Numbered from the stretch's first letter, positions 47,653 through 60,746 are shown. The stretch is DNA of 64,000 nt from Epiperipatus broadwayi (GCA_028023455.1 JAQFVV010006451.1:791501-855500), one strand, 5' to 3'. Numbers and translations: made by a program. Notes: a model not told the origin generated them from the letters alone.

Positions 47653-47962
47653 TTAGATCTCAATAGTGTGAGATGAGAAGTGAGATTCAACTTGAAGTAG
47701 TTCAGCATTCACAATATGAGGCTTATCAAAATGTTCATTTCCTTCAGTTTTTTCACCTATTAATTTTAAGTTAATATTAGATAAAATGAGAGGTTTCCAC
47801 ATAGCTGGAATACATTGTGCTTCATCAGCCCTATTTAAACCAGTAGGTCTCTTTAATATTTCAATTGACTCTCTTATGATTCTTAAATCATATCTTTCCA
47901 AATTAGCAAGTATTTTTGCATTGTCAAAATCAAGGGTTACTGATAAAATCAGTAGAAGACTA
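47653..47962 (-). pseudogene. PLE GIY-YIG C-terminal fragment, minus strand
   Basis: Minus strand reads DFDNAKILANLERYDLR, then ESIEILKRPTGLNRADEAQ and IPAMWKPLILSNINLKL. R-x-x-RE(S/A)IEI-x-KRP and the W-x-P block match the end of the PLE GIY-YIG domain. N-terminal motifs are cut off by 5' truncation. Confidence 0.8.
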
Positions 47963-48470
47963 TCTTGTTTTAATATAAAGATGACTTTTTCTATGGCAAA
48001 AAAATTGATGATTTTTTATATAAATCTAAAGACAGAATATTTTTGAAACACCAAGGAGTTTATGAAATTCCATGTTTGCAGTGCTCAAAAAGCTATGTGG
48101 GTCAGTTTAACAGATGAATAAATGTCTGAATTAAGGAACATAGAAATGCTTTTCATCAAAAAATTAGTGCATCAGTTTTTATTTCTCATTTTTTAGAAAT
48201 TGGTCACAAACCTGATTTTCACAATATAAAAATACTAGCTAATTTGGAAAGATATGATTTAAGAACCTTGAGAGAGTCAATTGAAATATTAAAGAGACCT
48301 ACTGGTTTAAATAGGGCTGATGAAGCACAATGTATTCCAGCTATGTGGAAACCTCTCATTTTATCTAATATTAACTTAAAATTAATAGGTGAAAAAACTG
48401 GGGCGAATAAACATTTTGATAAGCCTCATATTGTGAATGCTGAACTACTTCAAGTTGAATCTCATTTTTG
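47963..48470 (+). pseudogene. PLE GIY-YIG endonuclease, plus strand, with stops
   Basis: Plus strand: RIFLKHQGVYEIPCLQCSK, then SYVGQFNR gives the GIY-YIG signature (YVGQ) and CxxC. A stop follows at about 48114 and another shortly after, then IKEHRNAFHQK (Glu-His), SVFISHFLEIGHKPDF, ILANLERYDLR and ESIEILKRPTGLNRADEAQ. Same protein family as the 25 kb elements but a distinct subfamily. RT is absent. Confidence 0.83.
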
Positions 48471-48614
48471 ATCTCACATGGAGTCATGTTATTGTTTGAG
48501 ATCTAACGATTTTTTTTTCAAAAGTTAACTTTGATAATGGTGGTTACTAATCTGTCGAAATATTGGATTGTAATGCAAAATAAGACACAGTTTATTCCCA
48601 GAAATAATATTTCA

Positions 48615-50640
48615 TCATACAACCATGAAAACATTATATATATATATTGTCACCTCAACTTTCTCCGCGCACTCTTTCACTTATTCAACCTCAATAAACT
48701 CTCATTTATTTCAAGTAGCTAGTCAATTGAATTTTATACTACTTTAAGATCTAATATACTGGGGGCACCAAATTGCAGCTATAAATTGTAATGCCCTCTA
48801 GAGATCATCATCATTAGTCAATTTAGGACTATAGAAGATACTGGAGAAAGTAATTAAATTGTGTCTCAAAAAAATATTATTATTATTGATAAAACAATTC
48901 AATCTATGTGGTCTTAATTTCAAACCTAGCATTAGTCATGCAAATATTTCATGATAAATTTATTATAAAATTTATAATAATGAGACGACTTTCTTCCACA
49001 ACTTTATTATAAATATCGGATCTCGAGTGGTAACTACAGAAAATATTGTATACAGTTCTCATTTATATCTGACTGGAAATAACTCAGTAATTAATGCAGA
49101 GAACTCATAATCTATGTTTATAATATAAAATCATTATTTAATTTAGTACTAGATAAAATTTATCACAAGTAAATCCTCCACATTTTAATCCCATTTCTTT
49201 ATTTTTCGTTCTCAGCATCTATCACTTTCAATAGCCACAATTATATAACACGGAATGTCTGTGTTATGTTCTCTAATCTGAGAATCCCTAATCTTATTTC
49301 TCTAACACACCTATATCCCCAGATCAACTATTAATTCATGATCCCTATTTTATAATAGTAGAATAATTTATTATAGTATAATAATGTTGTTATAATAAGC
49401 TACTTGACTTCCAAACTAGCTCTTAGATTAATAACTGAACTGCTCTTTCTCAAGGTCTAGATCTGTCAAGAGGTGCCCATATAAGTGATTACACTGTAAT
49501 GGATATGATCCCATATATGCTAAAATAAATTTTAATGCAAGTTCAATGGTGGGAATCACTCTGAACACGAGAGCAGGAAAGGGATTTTATGTCTGCTCCC
49601 AATATTCACAACATTACAATGAATCAAAAGATTAAATTTGTTAAACTTAACTCAACTATTCCCTGTCATTTTATTCTATTATTTCTAATCTATTTTAATT
49701 AATAACCTTAATAATTTTATTTTGCTAAAGTAAAATATGGAAGTAAACCACGGACATTAATCAGATAAATCAATCAAAATTTACGTATGAAAGTAAATTA
49801 CGGAAATAATCATAAATTAGATTAGGCAAATTAATTATAACAATAAATTATGTAAAAATGAAGTCTATAAAATGACTTATATAAAATGAATTATATTAAT
49901 CGAATATAGAAATATTCAAGACAAAATTAATACTGTAAATCAATCATGGAAACAGATTATCAATATAAACTCAACTATGTGAATCGAATATGGAAACAAT
50001 ATAATAATGACTACTGCAAATCGATCTTGGAAATAAATTATCAATAGAAAATGAATAATTAAATTTAAATATGAATTAATATTACCTTAAATATAGGTGC
50101 TGGATATATAGATTCTGGAGATATTTGAAACATCAAAACACAAAACACAATATAATCTTATAACAATAATAAAACTTTATTACATGAAATAATAATGATA
50201 AAGATTAAAACAAAAACACACTAAATTATAATATTGTTACACAAATATATACTTCTGATCTATTCAGGACTATTATTCAAATATATGTTTGAGTTAACTA
50301 ATTTCTTGGATGACTGACTTCTTGTTTTGACCCATTCATTTATTAAATAAATAATTAATAATAATAATAAATACAAACGCTGGAAACAGAATTCCGGATA
50401 TTTTAGCTTTAAGAAAACTTATCTTGAAAGAGAAGAAAACCTACAAATTTCTACTCCCCCCCCCCTTTTTTATTGTAAACATTGTCCATTGGACTATTCC
50501 AAAATAGTATATTCGTTTCAATTATTCTAACTAGCAATGTGAAATAATCTTAAATTTCTAAATCATTTATCAAGCAATAATTTTCACATTTCCAATGAAG
50601 AAGGATTATATGTCATAAAATTACCTACTAGTTCTGCAAA
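48615..50640. other. Non-coding; degenerate tandem tract at 49740-50050
   Basis: 49740-50050 repeats variations of AATCGAATATGGAAA, ATTACGGAAATAAT and AATTATCAATA at about 50-60 bp spacing, a decayed minisatellite. The plus strand here looks depleted of G relative to C. No gene recognised. Confidence 0.5.
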
Positions 50641-50649
50641 CGGGTTCAA

Positions 50650-51442
50650 ATTCAAAACCCACACTTTTACATTCATGCTTGTCAGATCTTTACATTTTTT
50701 ACTGTATATATCTTAATATGTCAGTATGTCCACTCAGCTTGACGACCTCAATTTACCATCATTCAAAAAAAATCAACACAGATCGGTTAGTTTATTAATT
50801 AAAATCTTTGTCATTCTTCATCATACATATACATCTGACTGAATCCTTATCCTTTCTGGGCAACTTTATTCTGTCCCACGTAAGAAAACTCTCTTCATAT
50901 TACACATCATCATGCAGTATCTATAACGCGCACACAGCTACAGCTACGTCTTGATAAGGGAAGTTAAAAAACAACAACATCAACTTCAAACTTAAATTAT
51001 TTGCTTGAGCCAGAGAGAGAAATCTTTTCTTAATATCCAGAATCGTGTAAAGAGCTTCTCTTAGACATCTATTCTCTATATTGGCATGCGAAACATTTCT
51101 ACACTTAAACAGTAACTTTATCAATAATTCCCTATCTTAACAAATAAATGGAATGAAACTCAGTCATCTCCGACTGCCATGGTAATTAAATTATGAGACA
51201 GCTATTTCCCATCTGTAGGGTGGTAGGATTACTTTACATTAGTAATGACAAGCATTTATAGCTTTAAATATGCCCACACATACATTGATTCCAGCCTAGA
51301 TAAATGACAAAGACTAACCAGATCCCAAATCAATACATATATGAATTATTTCAATTTTAACCAGTCAATCCCACAACATACCCAATATTTATATTAATAA
51401 CAGATCAACACTCACAGCATAATAATGGGTTTTATACGACCA
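50650..51442 (-). mobile_element. Putative LTR, minus strand
   Basis: On the minus strand a purine tract (GGGAGGGGA, 51443-51458) is followed directly by TGGTCGTATAAAACC, as expected for polypurine tract then 3' LTR with a TATA-like box. A poly-A signal AATAAA lies near 50861-50866 (CAGAATAAAGTTGCC). The 3' boundary is unclear. No second LTR copy was found in the window, so this rests on layout only. Confidence 0.3.
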
Positions 51443-51459
51443 TCCCCTCCCTTTTCACA

Positions 51460-53378
51460 TTTAATATTAAGCACAAATTAAAATTTTGTTAAGACTAATA
51501 AATATTTATATCATTTCTCTCTTTACTTTTAAGTCTAAATTTACATGAACATCTATATCTAAATGGTATCAAAATCATTTTCTTTTCTTTCCTTCAAACA
51601 TTCTAAACATAAACAAAATATTAAATTAAATAATCTAGTGATTAGAGTGTGACATAGCATATAAACAAAATGAAATATAATAAAAAAAAACAGATGACAT
51701 ATTATATAAACGAAATAAAATAAAGAATAAATATCAACATTACAGATAGTCTTTTTAAATGTCTTTTCCTTCCACTGTCCATCAATCAATTAATACATTC
51801 AGTTCATTTTACTTGAGATAGCTATATACTTGCACATCAGATAGTTATTTTAATTAAATGTGTATAAGACGCACAGACAGTCATTTGAATTAAGATAGAT
51901 AAAAATGTAGATAGTTATTTTAAATCAAAAGTGTAGCTACAGGAGAATTAATAAATTTTTAAAAGAGTTTTATTGGTTACCTTCCATTTGATGAGTTTTT
52001 TTCCTGGATTTGAATTCACTCTGTTTTCCCTTCTTATTCTTTTCCATTTAAAGGCTCAAATCATAGACAATATGCAGTCTCTGATTACTAACATGAATTA
52101 ACTTTTTAAACAGTTTTAGTAGTTTTCTGCAGTTCTTTAAACGAATTTTAAACAGCCAAATAATTATTATAATCTGAATTGGTCTTTTAATTTGATAAAA
52201 GAAATTTGACAATTCTCTCCTTGCAGGAAATTTTATAAGCAGACTGGATAAATTGGGATATTCAGCAGAAAATATCTTATCAAAAGTTGACTTCTTCATA
52301 ATTGACTTGAGAAAAAGAGATATGCACCATTTATGGATGAATTAGAAATTCATATTTTGGTCTACTATAAAACTTAAATGCATTATTAAATTCTGAGAAA
52401 GAAAATTTTAAAAAAAAAAACTTGCAGATTAATTCTTAGTTAGTCCGTTGTTCTCAATTAGCAAAAAAGTTCTTTTTCACTTTCTCCAGTCACTTTTATA
52501 GAGTGAAGGAAAAAAAGAAAACACATGTTAAACCTCCCCCCCCCAGTGGTTCCTCTTCAAGTCCAATTAAAAAATCCCCACTCAGAATGAACAATAACTC
52601 TTTCTAAAGTGTTACTTTTTTAACAACTTTGTCTGATCTGCAACCAGATCTCTTTAATTAACACATTGTCGATTAATTTATGGAAAATTAGTTAAAGAAG
52701 ACATAATTGAAAACATAAGCTTGCTAACACTTTTTTGGTTAAACAAAGGCTACATTCATTTAATCTAAATAATTTCTTATTTAGATTTACATTTTTAATA
52801 ATTTAAAAAAAATTGTCAGTGTCTATAAAGAAAAGAAAAAAAATCAAACCCATATATCTGTATCACACATACATACCTGTGCAGAACATGTTATAGAAAA
52901 TTGATTATTCAGACTATATGAACACAAATATCCAACATAATTTCTTATAATTACAAGCATAAAATCAATCCTAATTTCTGATAATCATAAACATAAATAT
53001 TCACTATAATCTCCCATAACTCCAAACTTATTCTCCAGAAAGAAACTGTTAACCAAAGCTACTGACAATCAATTCAATTTTAATTCTCATCAACTCTTTA
53101 GTCATAGAGATCAAATTCACAAGAATTTATCCTAGTCATATAAATATTTATTCCTGAATTATTATATTGGTAAAAAAAATCAATCATCCCCCCTGCATTA
53201 AATAATGCTAACTACATTTTATACAAACATAAACTGTCTCTATATCCATTACTTTTGAACTAATATAGCCATTACTTTCTCAAATAAAATCTTTAACTTT
53301 TCTTATATCAAAAAAAAAATTTCCACAATTACTTCATTTTATTATATTTGGTTTATAGATGAAATAAACCAAAGGGCT

Positions 53379-53380
<2 letters not shown>
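51460..53380 (-). other. Possible internal region of the minus-strand LTR element
   Basis: Lies upstream (in minus sense) of the putative polypurine tract and has the same base asymmetry. A minus frame at 52048-52299 encodes a hydrophobic stretch (QIIIIIWLFKIRL) followed by a Lys/Arg-rich tail, membrane-protein-like, but no named family. No pol motif was recognised. Confidence 0.25.

Positions 53381-53382
<2 letters not shown>

Positions 53383-53461
<79 letters not shown>
53383..53461. repeat. (TA)n microsatellite
   Basis: About 39 TA units. Confidence 0.98.
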
Positions 53462-53464
<3 letters not shown>

Positions 53465-53469
53465 TGAGT

Positions 53470-54820
53470 GATCATTGACAAATGCCATTTTTAGGAAACA
53501 GGGTATAGATTATAGTACCATAAATTAAGGTTCTTTGATTAATGGACAACCCTTGAAATTAATTTGGTGACACTATGAAATATTAAAGCACTAATCATTA
53601 CATTAAATTTGGTTTACCAAATTGATTTTAATCTTGCATTTATAGTTCCCAAAATCTAATTAAATTTACTGCGTAACTCTAAAAAAACACTTTGTTAAGA
53701 TGAAGGTTCACAATATCAAAATTATACCAATGAAGATCATATTCTTATTAGATTGTAAGAAGCAGCTAGTCAACTGAAGAGATGAAGGTTTCTGGACCAA
53801 ACCTGTTACTTCAGAACTTAAACATAACATTACCTTCTAAGTAACTAAGCATACAATTATATTAATCAGGTTCATCTTTAAATCAGAGATAGCAAAATAA
53901 CAAATACATTTAAAAATAAAGTAACAAGATTTAGATAATCTACATCAAAGTATAAAGCAAGTTATTACTATTGCAAATAGCTTTAAATTTTGATAAATTT
54001 AATGTTAATGAGACAGACCCCATTTTTAATTGCATGTATCTAATCACTGAAGTGATAATTTATCTAAATGCAGATTATACTAATGCACTTTCCTCTATTT
54101 TGAGAATTTACTTTTACAAATATAAAAAGAAGTCATTTACATTTTTTTTCAATTTTGTAAGGATAGCAAATCTGATAAATGATCCTAATAAGAGTAGATA
54201 TCTAAATGCAATCCATGCTAATAAAACTTCATTTATTATAGTTAATTTAACTTCATAAAGTAGAGTTATTGCTATTTATTTTAATATCATGATTAAATAA
54301 CAAAATATAGAATGTGTAAATATTAACTAATATAGCCCTAATGATGTATAATCACTGGTTAAACTTTTCAAATGACAGTTATATTAATAATGTATGAGGC
54401 TGAACTAACCATGATCTGGAATTTGAATCCATTGTGGATTTTTTTTCAAATAGTTGAAGATTTCCAAGAAAGCTAACAAAATTTTTAGATATCAGATATG
54501 TAATAAAGATGTTGCTTTTTGTCATAATACTAGTCAATAAATGGATACTCCAATATAAGTATTCAAAAGGTAAAAAACATCTCCAGAAGTTTATATAAAG
54601 TTTAGCATTGTATGAGACAGACTTGTGATGTGATTCAGGGGCCTTAAGCTCAAAAGTTTACCACTTTACTATTTTTCTAAACAATGCAAGGTTTCCATTT
54701 TTTTGAAAAATATCTTCTTTTTGGTCTATTTGTGAAAAAATTCTCAAGAAATCTTCAATATTTACCTTAAACATATATATATATAATATTATAAGTCGAT
54801 GTCTGTATTTCTTCAAAATA
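53470..54820. other. No recognised gene
   Basis: A 95-codon plus frame at 53971-54258 has no identifiable motif and low-complexity composition. Confidence 0.55.
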
Positions 54821-54898
54821 ATATACGCAAATTTATAAATAAATATTTAAAAATACAGTATTTAAAAGCTTATAAAATATATATGTATAACCGTCACT

Positions 54899-54935
54899 TA
54901 GGAGCACTTTCAACAACTTGTAGCTTTGTCAACTA
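54899..54935 (-). ncRNA. Decayed hammerhead layout, left arm
   Basis: Minus strand: TAG-TTGACAA-AGCTA-loop-TTGTT-GAAA-GTGCTC-CTA. Same as the right arm but with stem II and stem III each further altered. Confidence 0.45.
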
Positions 54936-55023
54936 TCACATTTAAAATATCAGCTTTCCCATAATTCTATAATGGGAAAGTTGACATCATAGAATTATGG
55001 GAAAGCTGACATTTTAAACGTGA

Positions 55024-55061
55024 TAGTTGACAAAGCTACAAGTTAGTTGAAAGAGCTCCTA
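55024..55061 (+). ncRNA. Decayed hammerhead layout, right arm
   Basis: Stem I TAG/CTA, core TTGACAA (two changes from CTGANGA), stem II AGCTA/TAGTT fully paired with a G-T, GAAA (55049-55052), then G-AG-C-TC making a two-pair stem III and CTC cleavage site. Stems are better kept than the core. Confidence 0.5.
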
Positions 55062-55144
55062 AGTGATGGTTATACATATATTTTTATAAGCTTTTAAATA
55101 CTGTATTTTTAAATATTTATTTATAAATTTGCATATATATATAA

Positions 55145-56055
55145 TTTTAGCAACTATTTTTTAACATTAATTGTAGATCATGCATATGTATTCTATTATA
55201 ATCATGATTTATTCAAACTACTCTTTACTACTGCTAAAGATAAACATAAATATTGGACTCACCAATCAAAGATGAATGTTATCATTCTGAGCAGTAGTTA
55301 AAACTTTATTATAATATGATCATGTTTTACAATTAACACATAAAACCCACAAGTCATCTTTATGATCTTTACACTTCTGTCTTAAGAATACACAAGTATA
55401 ATCATCTACCAACAATGGTTACCTGACATTATCCTAATTTCTTCACTAATCTTCATTTACTCAAAAATATTTGAGTATAATCTGGGCTTTAATGTCAACT
55501 AAATGCTATTCTTAGTATCCAGTGGTATTAATTATATAATTAAAATAATTGAATGGTTAATTAGTCAAAAAATTATGTAAAATTCAAACACCAAGAAAGC
55601 AAGGTTAAGCATTTACTCAGAAACCTTTAATTTTTAAACCACAACTCTACTACTATGCAACACCTTATTAGAGTTACGAGTGTACTAACTTGCTTTATAG
55701 TGGTGTGTTTGATAGTATTTAAAGGTGACATTATGAAGCAAGTATTGGGATATAATACAGATTTGATCCTAGAATTTTTAATTTGATAAGATAAAAAGCA
55801 AAAATAAAACTTCATTTTCTGGGTTTCTGGATTTATATTATTCTGATCATTGTGGTGTAGTTGTCATGTCAAAGATTAATCTACAAAGTTGAATGCAATG
55901 TTTAAAGATTTTGCTTTACTAATTAATTAATATTGAAAAACCTTATTTTTTTTTTAATAGTCAGGAATGGAAGAGATATTTTAGCAATTTTTAACTTGGA
56001 AGATTATCAACCTAAAAATAAAATACTGTTTATTAATATAGTTTACAAAAAAAAA
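55145..56055. other. No recognised feature
   Basis: Nothing supportable. Confidence 0.55.
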
Positions 56056-56057
56056 AT

Positions 56058-56303
56058 CAAGGCATATGTCACATGACCTAATTTAAACAAGCTTGTACTA
56101 CAAATGTTATATAAAGAGCTCGCAAATAAGCTCTTAACAAGCTTTGCAGAATATTCCCAACTGCAGATCAGTTTCTGCTTCTGGCTTCCTCAGTCTGAGA
56201 TTGGGGACATTCTGCAAAGTTTGTTAAGAGCTTATTTGAGAGCTCTTAGTATAACATTTGCAACACAAGCTTGTTTAATTTAGGTCATGTGACATCTGAC
56301 TTG
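56058..56303. repeat. Palindrome with an additional partial copy at 56.5 kb
   Basis: 56060-56155 and 56205-56300 are inverted copies (GTCACATGACCTAATTTAAA, AACAAGCTTGT, AATAAGCTCTTAACAAGCTT). A partial third copy lies at 56506-56605 (ATTCTGCAAAGCTTGTTAAG). Confidence 0.87.
56160..56200 (-). ncRNA. Hammerhead layout at palindrome centre
   Basis: Minus strand: CTGAGGA core (56187-56193), AGCC-AGAA-GC-A as a weak stem II, GAAA (56172-56175), then CTGATC where the third copy has CCGGTC. Core and GAAA are intact; stem I is not well paired here. Confidence 0.5.
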
Positions 56304-56505
56304 ATGTTTTTGAAATTTTATTTTTTCTAGTAAGGCTTTGGTGATTTTATGTTGCTAAAGCTATTAATATATACAGTTCCATATGGCTATTTAAGTTAGA
56401 TAGCTGGATTGAAAGACATATGGATGTCTGAAAATTTCAGATTTTCTACTTAATGGTGCTGGACTTGTCCTGGTATTTTTGATGTAATGCTTGACTATCC
56501 TAGCA

Positions 56506-56542
56506 CCTCATTGAGAAATCCAGAAGCAGAAACCGGTCTGAG
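56506..56542 (+). ncRNA. Hammerhead layout in partial third copy
   Basis: CCTCA/TGAG stem I, core TTGAGAA (decayed from CTGAGGA), AGAAGCA, GAAA (56529-56532), C-CG-G-TC with GTC cleavage site at 56538. Together the two copies imply an ancestral motif with all conserved parts. Confidence 0.5.
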
Positions 56543-56609
56543 AATATTCTGCAAAGCTTGTTAAGAGTTTATTATCAAGCTCTTTATATAACACTAATAT
56601 AGTTTTTAA

Positions 56610-59600
56610 TTATATTTCTTTCATAAGGGAATTGTCCAGATTAGAAACTTAAATTTTGTTCATTTTCATAAATATTGAAAGAGGAGTTGTTGTATAATAT
56701 TTTTGACACACACACATCTCTCTTTAGAATGGAAACAAAGAAACTAATTCTCCAAAATGCTATTCTATATTGAACCAATTTCTTACAAAATATAAAGGGG
56801 CAATGAAATCTCTAAGTATAATATATGTTAAACTTAATTCAATTTCTCACTCATATTATTATTGAATTACAAAGCAATCAAAAGAGGAACCAACTTAGCA
56901 CAAGTTATTTATTAAAAAAGCAAGAATAGAGAATGGTTATTTGTGAGATTAAACATCAAATTCATGGAGGCCTATTGCTACATCTTACTTCAAATTGGAC
57001 ATAATGTTAAATTAAATTTAATATAAACACTGTTTGGAGATTTCATCATTTCCTTAAATATTATATATTAATTAATGCCAGTTAATTAATATACTATTGT
57101 TTTATGTATATTGAAGCGGTTGTATTTAAGTTCGATCTAAGCTTCATGATATTACATCTCTTTACCTACTCTAAACCCCATTAATAATCGGGAATCTTTT
57201 CAAATTCTGCAATGAGATTGTATACTTTTTTCCCTATATGTCTGACTTCAGTTAGAACTGCTTTGTTATTTAAATATTTATTAAAACTAATTGTGTTATA
57301 TTTAACTCTATTAATATTACCAATTACCTTGTGGTAAAATATTAACAAATAATGCTATTTAAGAGTGTTTTAGCTATTTGATTAAAAGGGTATTATTTAT
57401 AAATGGTTAAATATGCATCGGTATAAGATTTCATTACATTGAAATATTTATTTCTATTTTGCAATTTTGTCCAAAATTTTTACAATGAAAAGTCACATTC
57501 CTTCGATAAGTTTTAAATCATTCTTTTCCAAAGACAATGGGGAATCCTTCATTAATTAGTTTAAAATGACAAGTTAAAGTTTAAGGGTGGTTTTAATTTA
57601 AAATCATTTGTATAGATTTTGCGAATTCATTTTCTAAGTAGAACATGAATTCAAAATAATGGATTTAAAAGTCTTATTGAGGTAATGGATCGTATTTCTA
57701 TTAGAGAAAATTCCTTTTGGTAACAAGATAAAAGTTTTAGCTGTAAATCGCAGAGATCAGAATGAGCGAGAAAATTACAAAGAGGAGATAAATACCCTGA
57801 AAAATTGCCTAGAAGCAGCCATTACTTTCAATTTTTAAGAAGAGTTGCCACCGGAAATTATGTCCATTTTAATATTGGACCTTAACTGTACTCACAGTGT
57901 GGTACATGGCTAACTTCAGGGGTCTGGCTGCTGGATCCTGAAGTTCCCCAAATGAGTCTTCAAATGTTGCTGTTAAAATAGAACTCTCCAATGCCCAATT
58001 GTAAGCTGCCTACAATCCATAATGAAACTGATCTATAAAATGTATTTTATTTGAGTTAACTACACACCTACATTTTCTTCTAAATCTAACTGGACTCTGT
58101 GATTCTGAATCAATAAGCAAGACATGAAGGACTGGTAATTTTTAATATTTGATTAAACCACAACTTTCCAATCTATTCATGAACTATCTTACTAATTATA
58201 TTAAAAGTGATTATTGCCTTAAATCTTGTTATTCATTTAATTATGCTTAAAATTGTTATACAGTAATTCTCTATATTATTATATCTCTAGTCCTAAAGTA
58301 ATATTTTGATAATTTTCTTTCCCCTCTTATGGCGGTTTATTTTTACTAACTCTTACTTGTATTTGTTAATGATTATTAATGTCATTTACTTGCGATATGA
58401 GATGCCAATAAAGCTTTCAACTCAATAATGTTTTTGTTTAAACTTATCTTAAGAAAATAGTTACCGTATAAAGTTTTGTAGCCTACTTCTTATCTATGAG
58501 AACTAAATTAATAATAGTTCTACAAATTATTGGGTTAAAAGATTTATTTAATTATTTGATATAATTTTACCAAGAGCTGATATAAATTTTATTAGCTTAA
58601 CTTATAGCCACTATGCCCCTGACTAAGTTTATTTAATTTCTAAAAAAGATTATTCGCATGTATTAATTTAAATTCATTAAAGGTTTGACGAAATTTTGTA
58701 AGGGAGAGAAAAGCATATCTTCTGAGTTAAGCTTAGTCTTTCAGCATCTGTGTTTGGGGAGAACATGATATAAGGGGTACTATTATGTAATTGGGTTTAG
58801 GTATTTGCCTGTCGTAAGTTTGATTTTAATCTTATTGATCAAGTCGCCATGTCAAGCATTTATATTATATAATTCGGGCTTTAACTTTAATATTATGACA
58901 ATTATATTATTTCTGTTGCTAACATTGCTGGCACAAGCCATCTTCTTGATTACTTAGGTTTTGTCATTCCTGTAGTATTATTTTAATTGATTGAAATATA
59001 AAACACATGTTATTTTCTCATTTGTTTGTCACTTGTTTAGAAAACTAAAGGTTTGTAGCTAAGTCCCTACCTGGCTTTCCCCATGTTCCACAATTATTTA
59101 AGGGCAAATGTACTTGTTGAACCAAGTAGCCATTGGTCTTCTTGAATCGACGACAAAACCATTCACTTCATCTTCATTCCAATGCTCATATCGTGCTAGT
59201 ACCGTTTTCATTGATGAATTCAAATAACAGCCCACTTTTTTTCTTTGCTTTGTAATTCATGATGAATTGATTTTCTTTAAAATCAAATTATATTACATAT
59301 CTATGAAATTCTAAATAATTGTACTTTGATAGGTGTTAATTTGAAATCATATCTTTGGGATTTCTCGTGCTTTTCATAAACTGATTTATAAAGGAGGAGA
59401 TAAATCTCGCCTTCTTTGTTTTTTTTTGTTTTTAATAAATTAGAAGCATAATTTCTTTCTAGATAAGTGTCAAATTAATAGCTAACATACATAGCTCATT
59501 TGGCATATATGCTATATGTACTTTAATCACGCACGCCTGTTTCATCGGAGCATAGATTAAACATATATCTATATCTATACCTTAGGTACTTAGGCATTAA

Positions 59601-60490
59601 TTATTGGCATATATAAAAAACTGCCTTCAGCCTTGTATATTGTAATTTCATATTTTAATACTGGAGATAATTTATGCAAACCATCACCACCATTTATATA
59701 ATTATTGCTTATATTAAATATTATATATTATACTTGGTGTTTGACCCATCATTATTTACTAATTAAATTAAGTATTAATGTTTACTGTTGTTTTGGCAAC
59801 CCAATACATATATATGTTGATTTACTCAGAGATATCCATAAATAGTTCTATCCTGCATTATCTTAGAATCAGTTAAGTAATCTCATGAATAATAATATCC
59901 ATTAAGTTAGTTTGTGGCACATATTATCATTATACAGTCATTATAGGTCATACTTTGGAGTTTGATCTGGGGTGGGTTCGAAACCGAACTGATCTCGAAT
60001 CGAATCTAGATCAGGCTCGAATTTTTTTCAAGGATCTTAGGTCATGTTGGAGGTAGGACGTGTATGACCGGTACAATATATATCTCTGTGTGTGTCACAC
60101 ATGTTAAAATACAGATTTTATGGATAAAAGATCTAAATACTTTTTTAGGTATATGTTTTGAGAGGTATTTGTTAAGAGTATTATAACACTAATGGTTTAT
60201 TGGGTCTTACTTGATTTTATCTTAATAACTGCTGCTAGAGACCCAGGTAACCAAAATTAACTACAATATATGTATCATGCGATTTAAGTATTAATTATTT
60301 CATCCAATACATTTTTAAAAAAATTTTATTATAATTTTGGTAGATAATTGACATATCTATTTTTTTTTTTGATCAACATTCTTTACAAAATTTTTCATTG
60401 TAATTGGAAACTTTGCTGTTTCACATTCAGTCAAATGATTTTAGGATTTCAATTATTTCTCTTATTGTTCCAGATTAAATACACATTATC
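56610..60490. other. AT-rich sequence, no gene or repeat recognised
   Basis: Longest stretch without features. No ORF above background. Candidate for host intergenic or intronic sequence. Confidence 0.6.
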
Positions 60491-60511
60491 AAAGAGTTTA
60501 TATACAGATAG

Positions 60512-60595
60512 ATCATTGAAATTCTTAAAAGGCTCAAAGGCATTAATAAATGTGATGAACCAGCAAAACTTCAATCCATTTGGAAATATTTATAA
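60512..60595 (+). pseudogene. PLE GIY-YIG C-terminal scrap
   Basis: The plus strand reads IIEILKRLKGINKCDEPAK, then LQSIWKYL-stop. This matches the same block in the 25 kb (AIEIFKRPKSIN) and 48 kb (SIEILKRPTGLN) elements, including the following Trp. 5' sequence is unrecognisable. Confidence 0.6.
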
Positions 60596-60746
60596 AGCAT
60601 TTTGATCAAAACAAACTTTATCAAAAATATTATCTATGAAAATTCTCCTTTATTGATTAAAATAATTAAAAGTCATGTCATATGATAGTTGATATTTAAC
60701 CTACTTTCTATTATTAGAATCTCGAACAAAAACATCCTCATCCAAT

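Larger units (their letters stand above)
47554..48609. mobile_element. Head-to-head inverted PLE pair, unequal truncation
   Basis: Outer ends share AATGCAAAATAAGACA and TTTATTCCCA in inverted orientation. The minus copy spans about 47554-47962, the plus copy about 47963-48609. Shared homology runs from the outer ends to the start of the block coding ILANLERYDLR; the plus copy extends about 250 bp further 5'. They meet head to head. Confidence 0.87.
54823..55140. repeat. Palindrome with hammerhead layout in each arm
   Basis: 54823-54965 and about 54990-55140 are inverted copies, near-perfect over about 145 bp: AAATACAGTATTTAAAAGCT, TGTAGCTTTGTCAACTATCA and AGCTTTCCCATAATTCTAT appear in both. 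Confidence 0.88.

Noticed and set aside
47554-48609. Hammerhead at the ends of the 47.5-48.6 kb PLE pair
   Set aside because: Both arms show TTGATAAT and GAAATAT with GG opposite CC/CT, but stem II is not convincing, so I did not annotate it.
48649-48775. Possible LTR end plus tRNA primer site (AATAAA followed by TGGGGGCACCA) at 48.65-48.78 kb
   Set aside because: No second LTR, no downstream gag or pol, and opposite in sense to the putative LTR at 51.4 kb.
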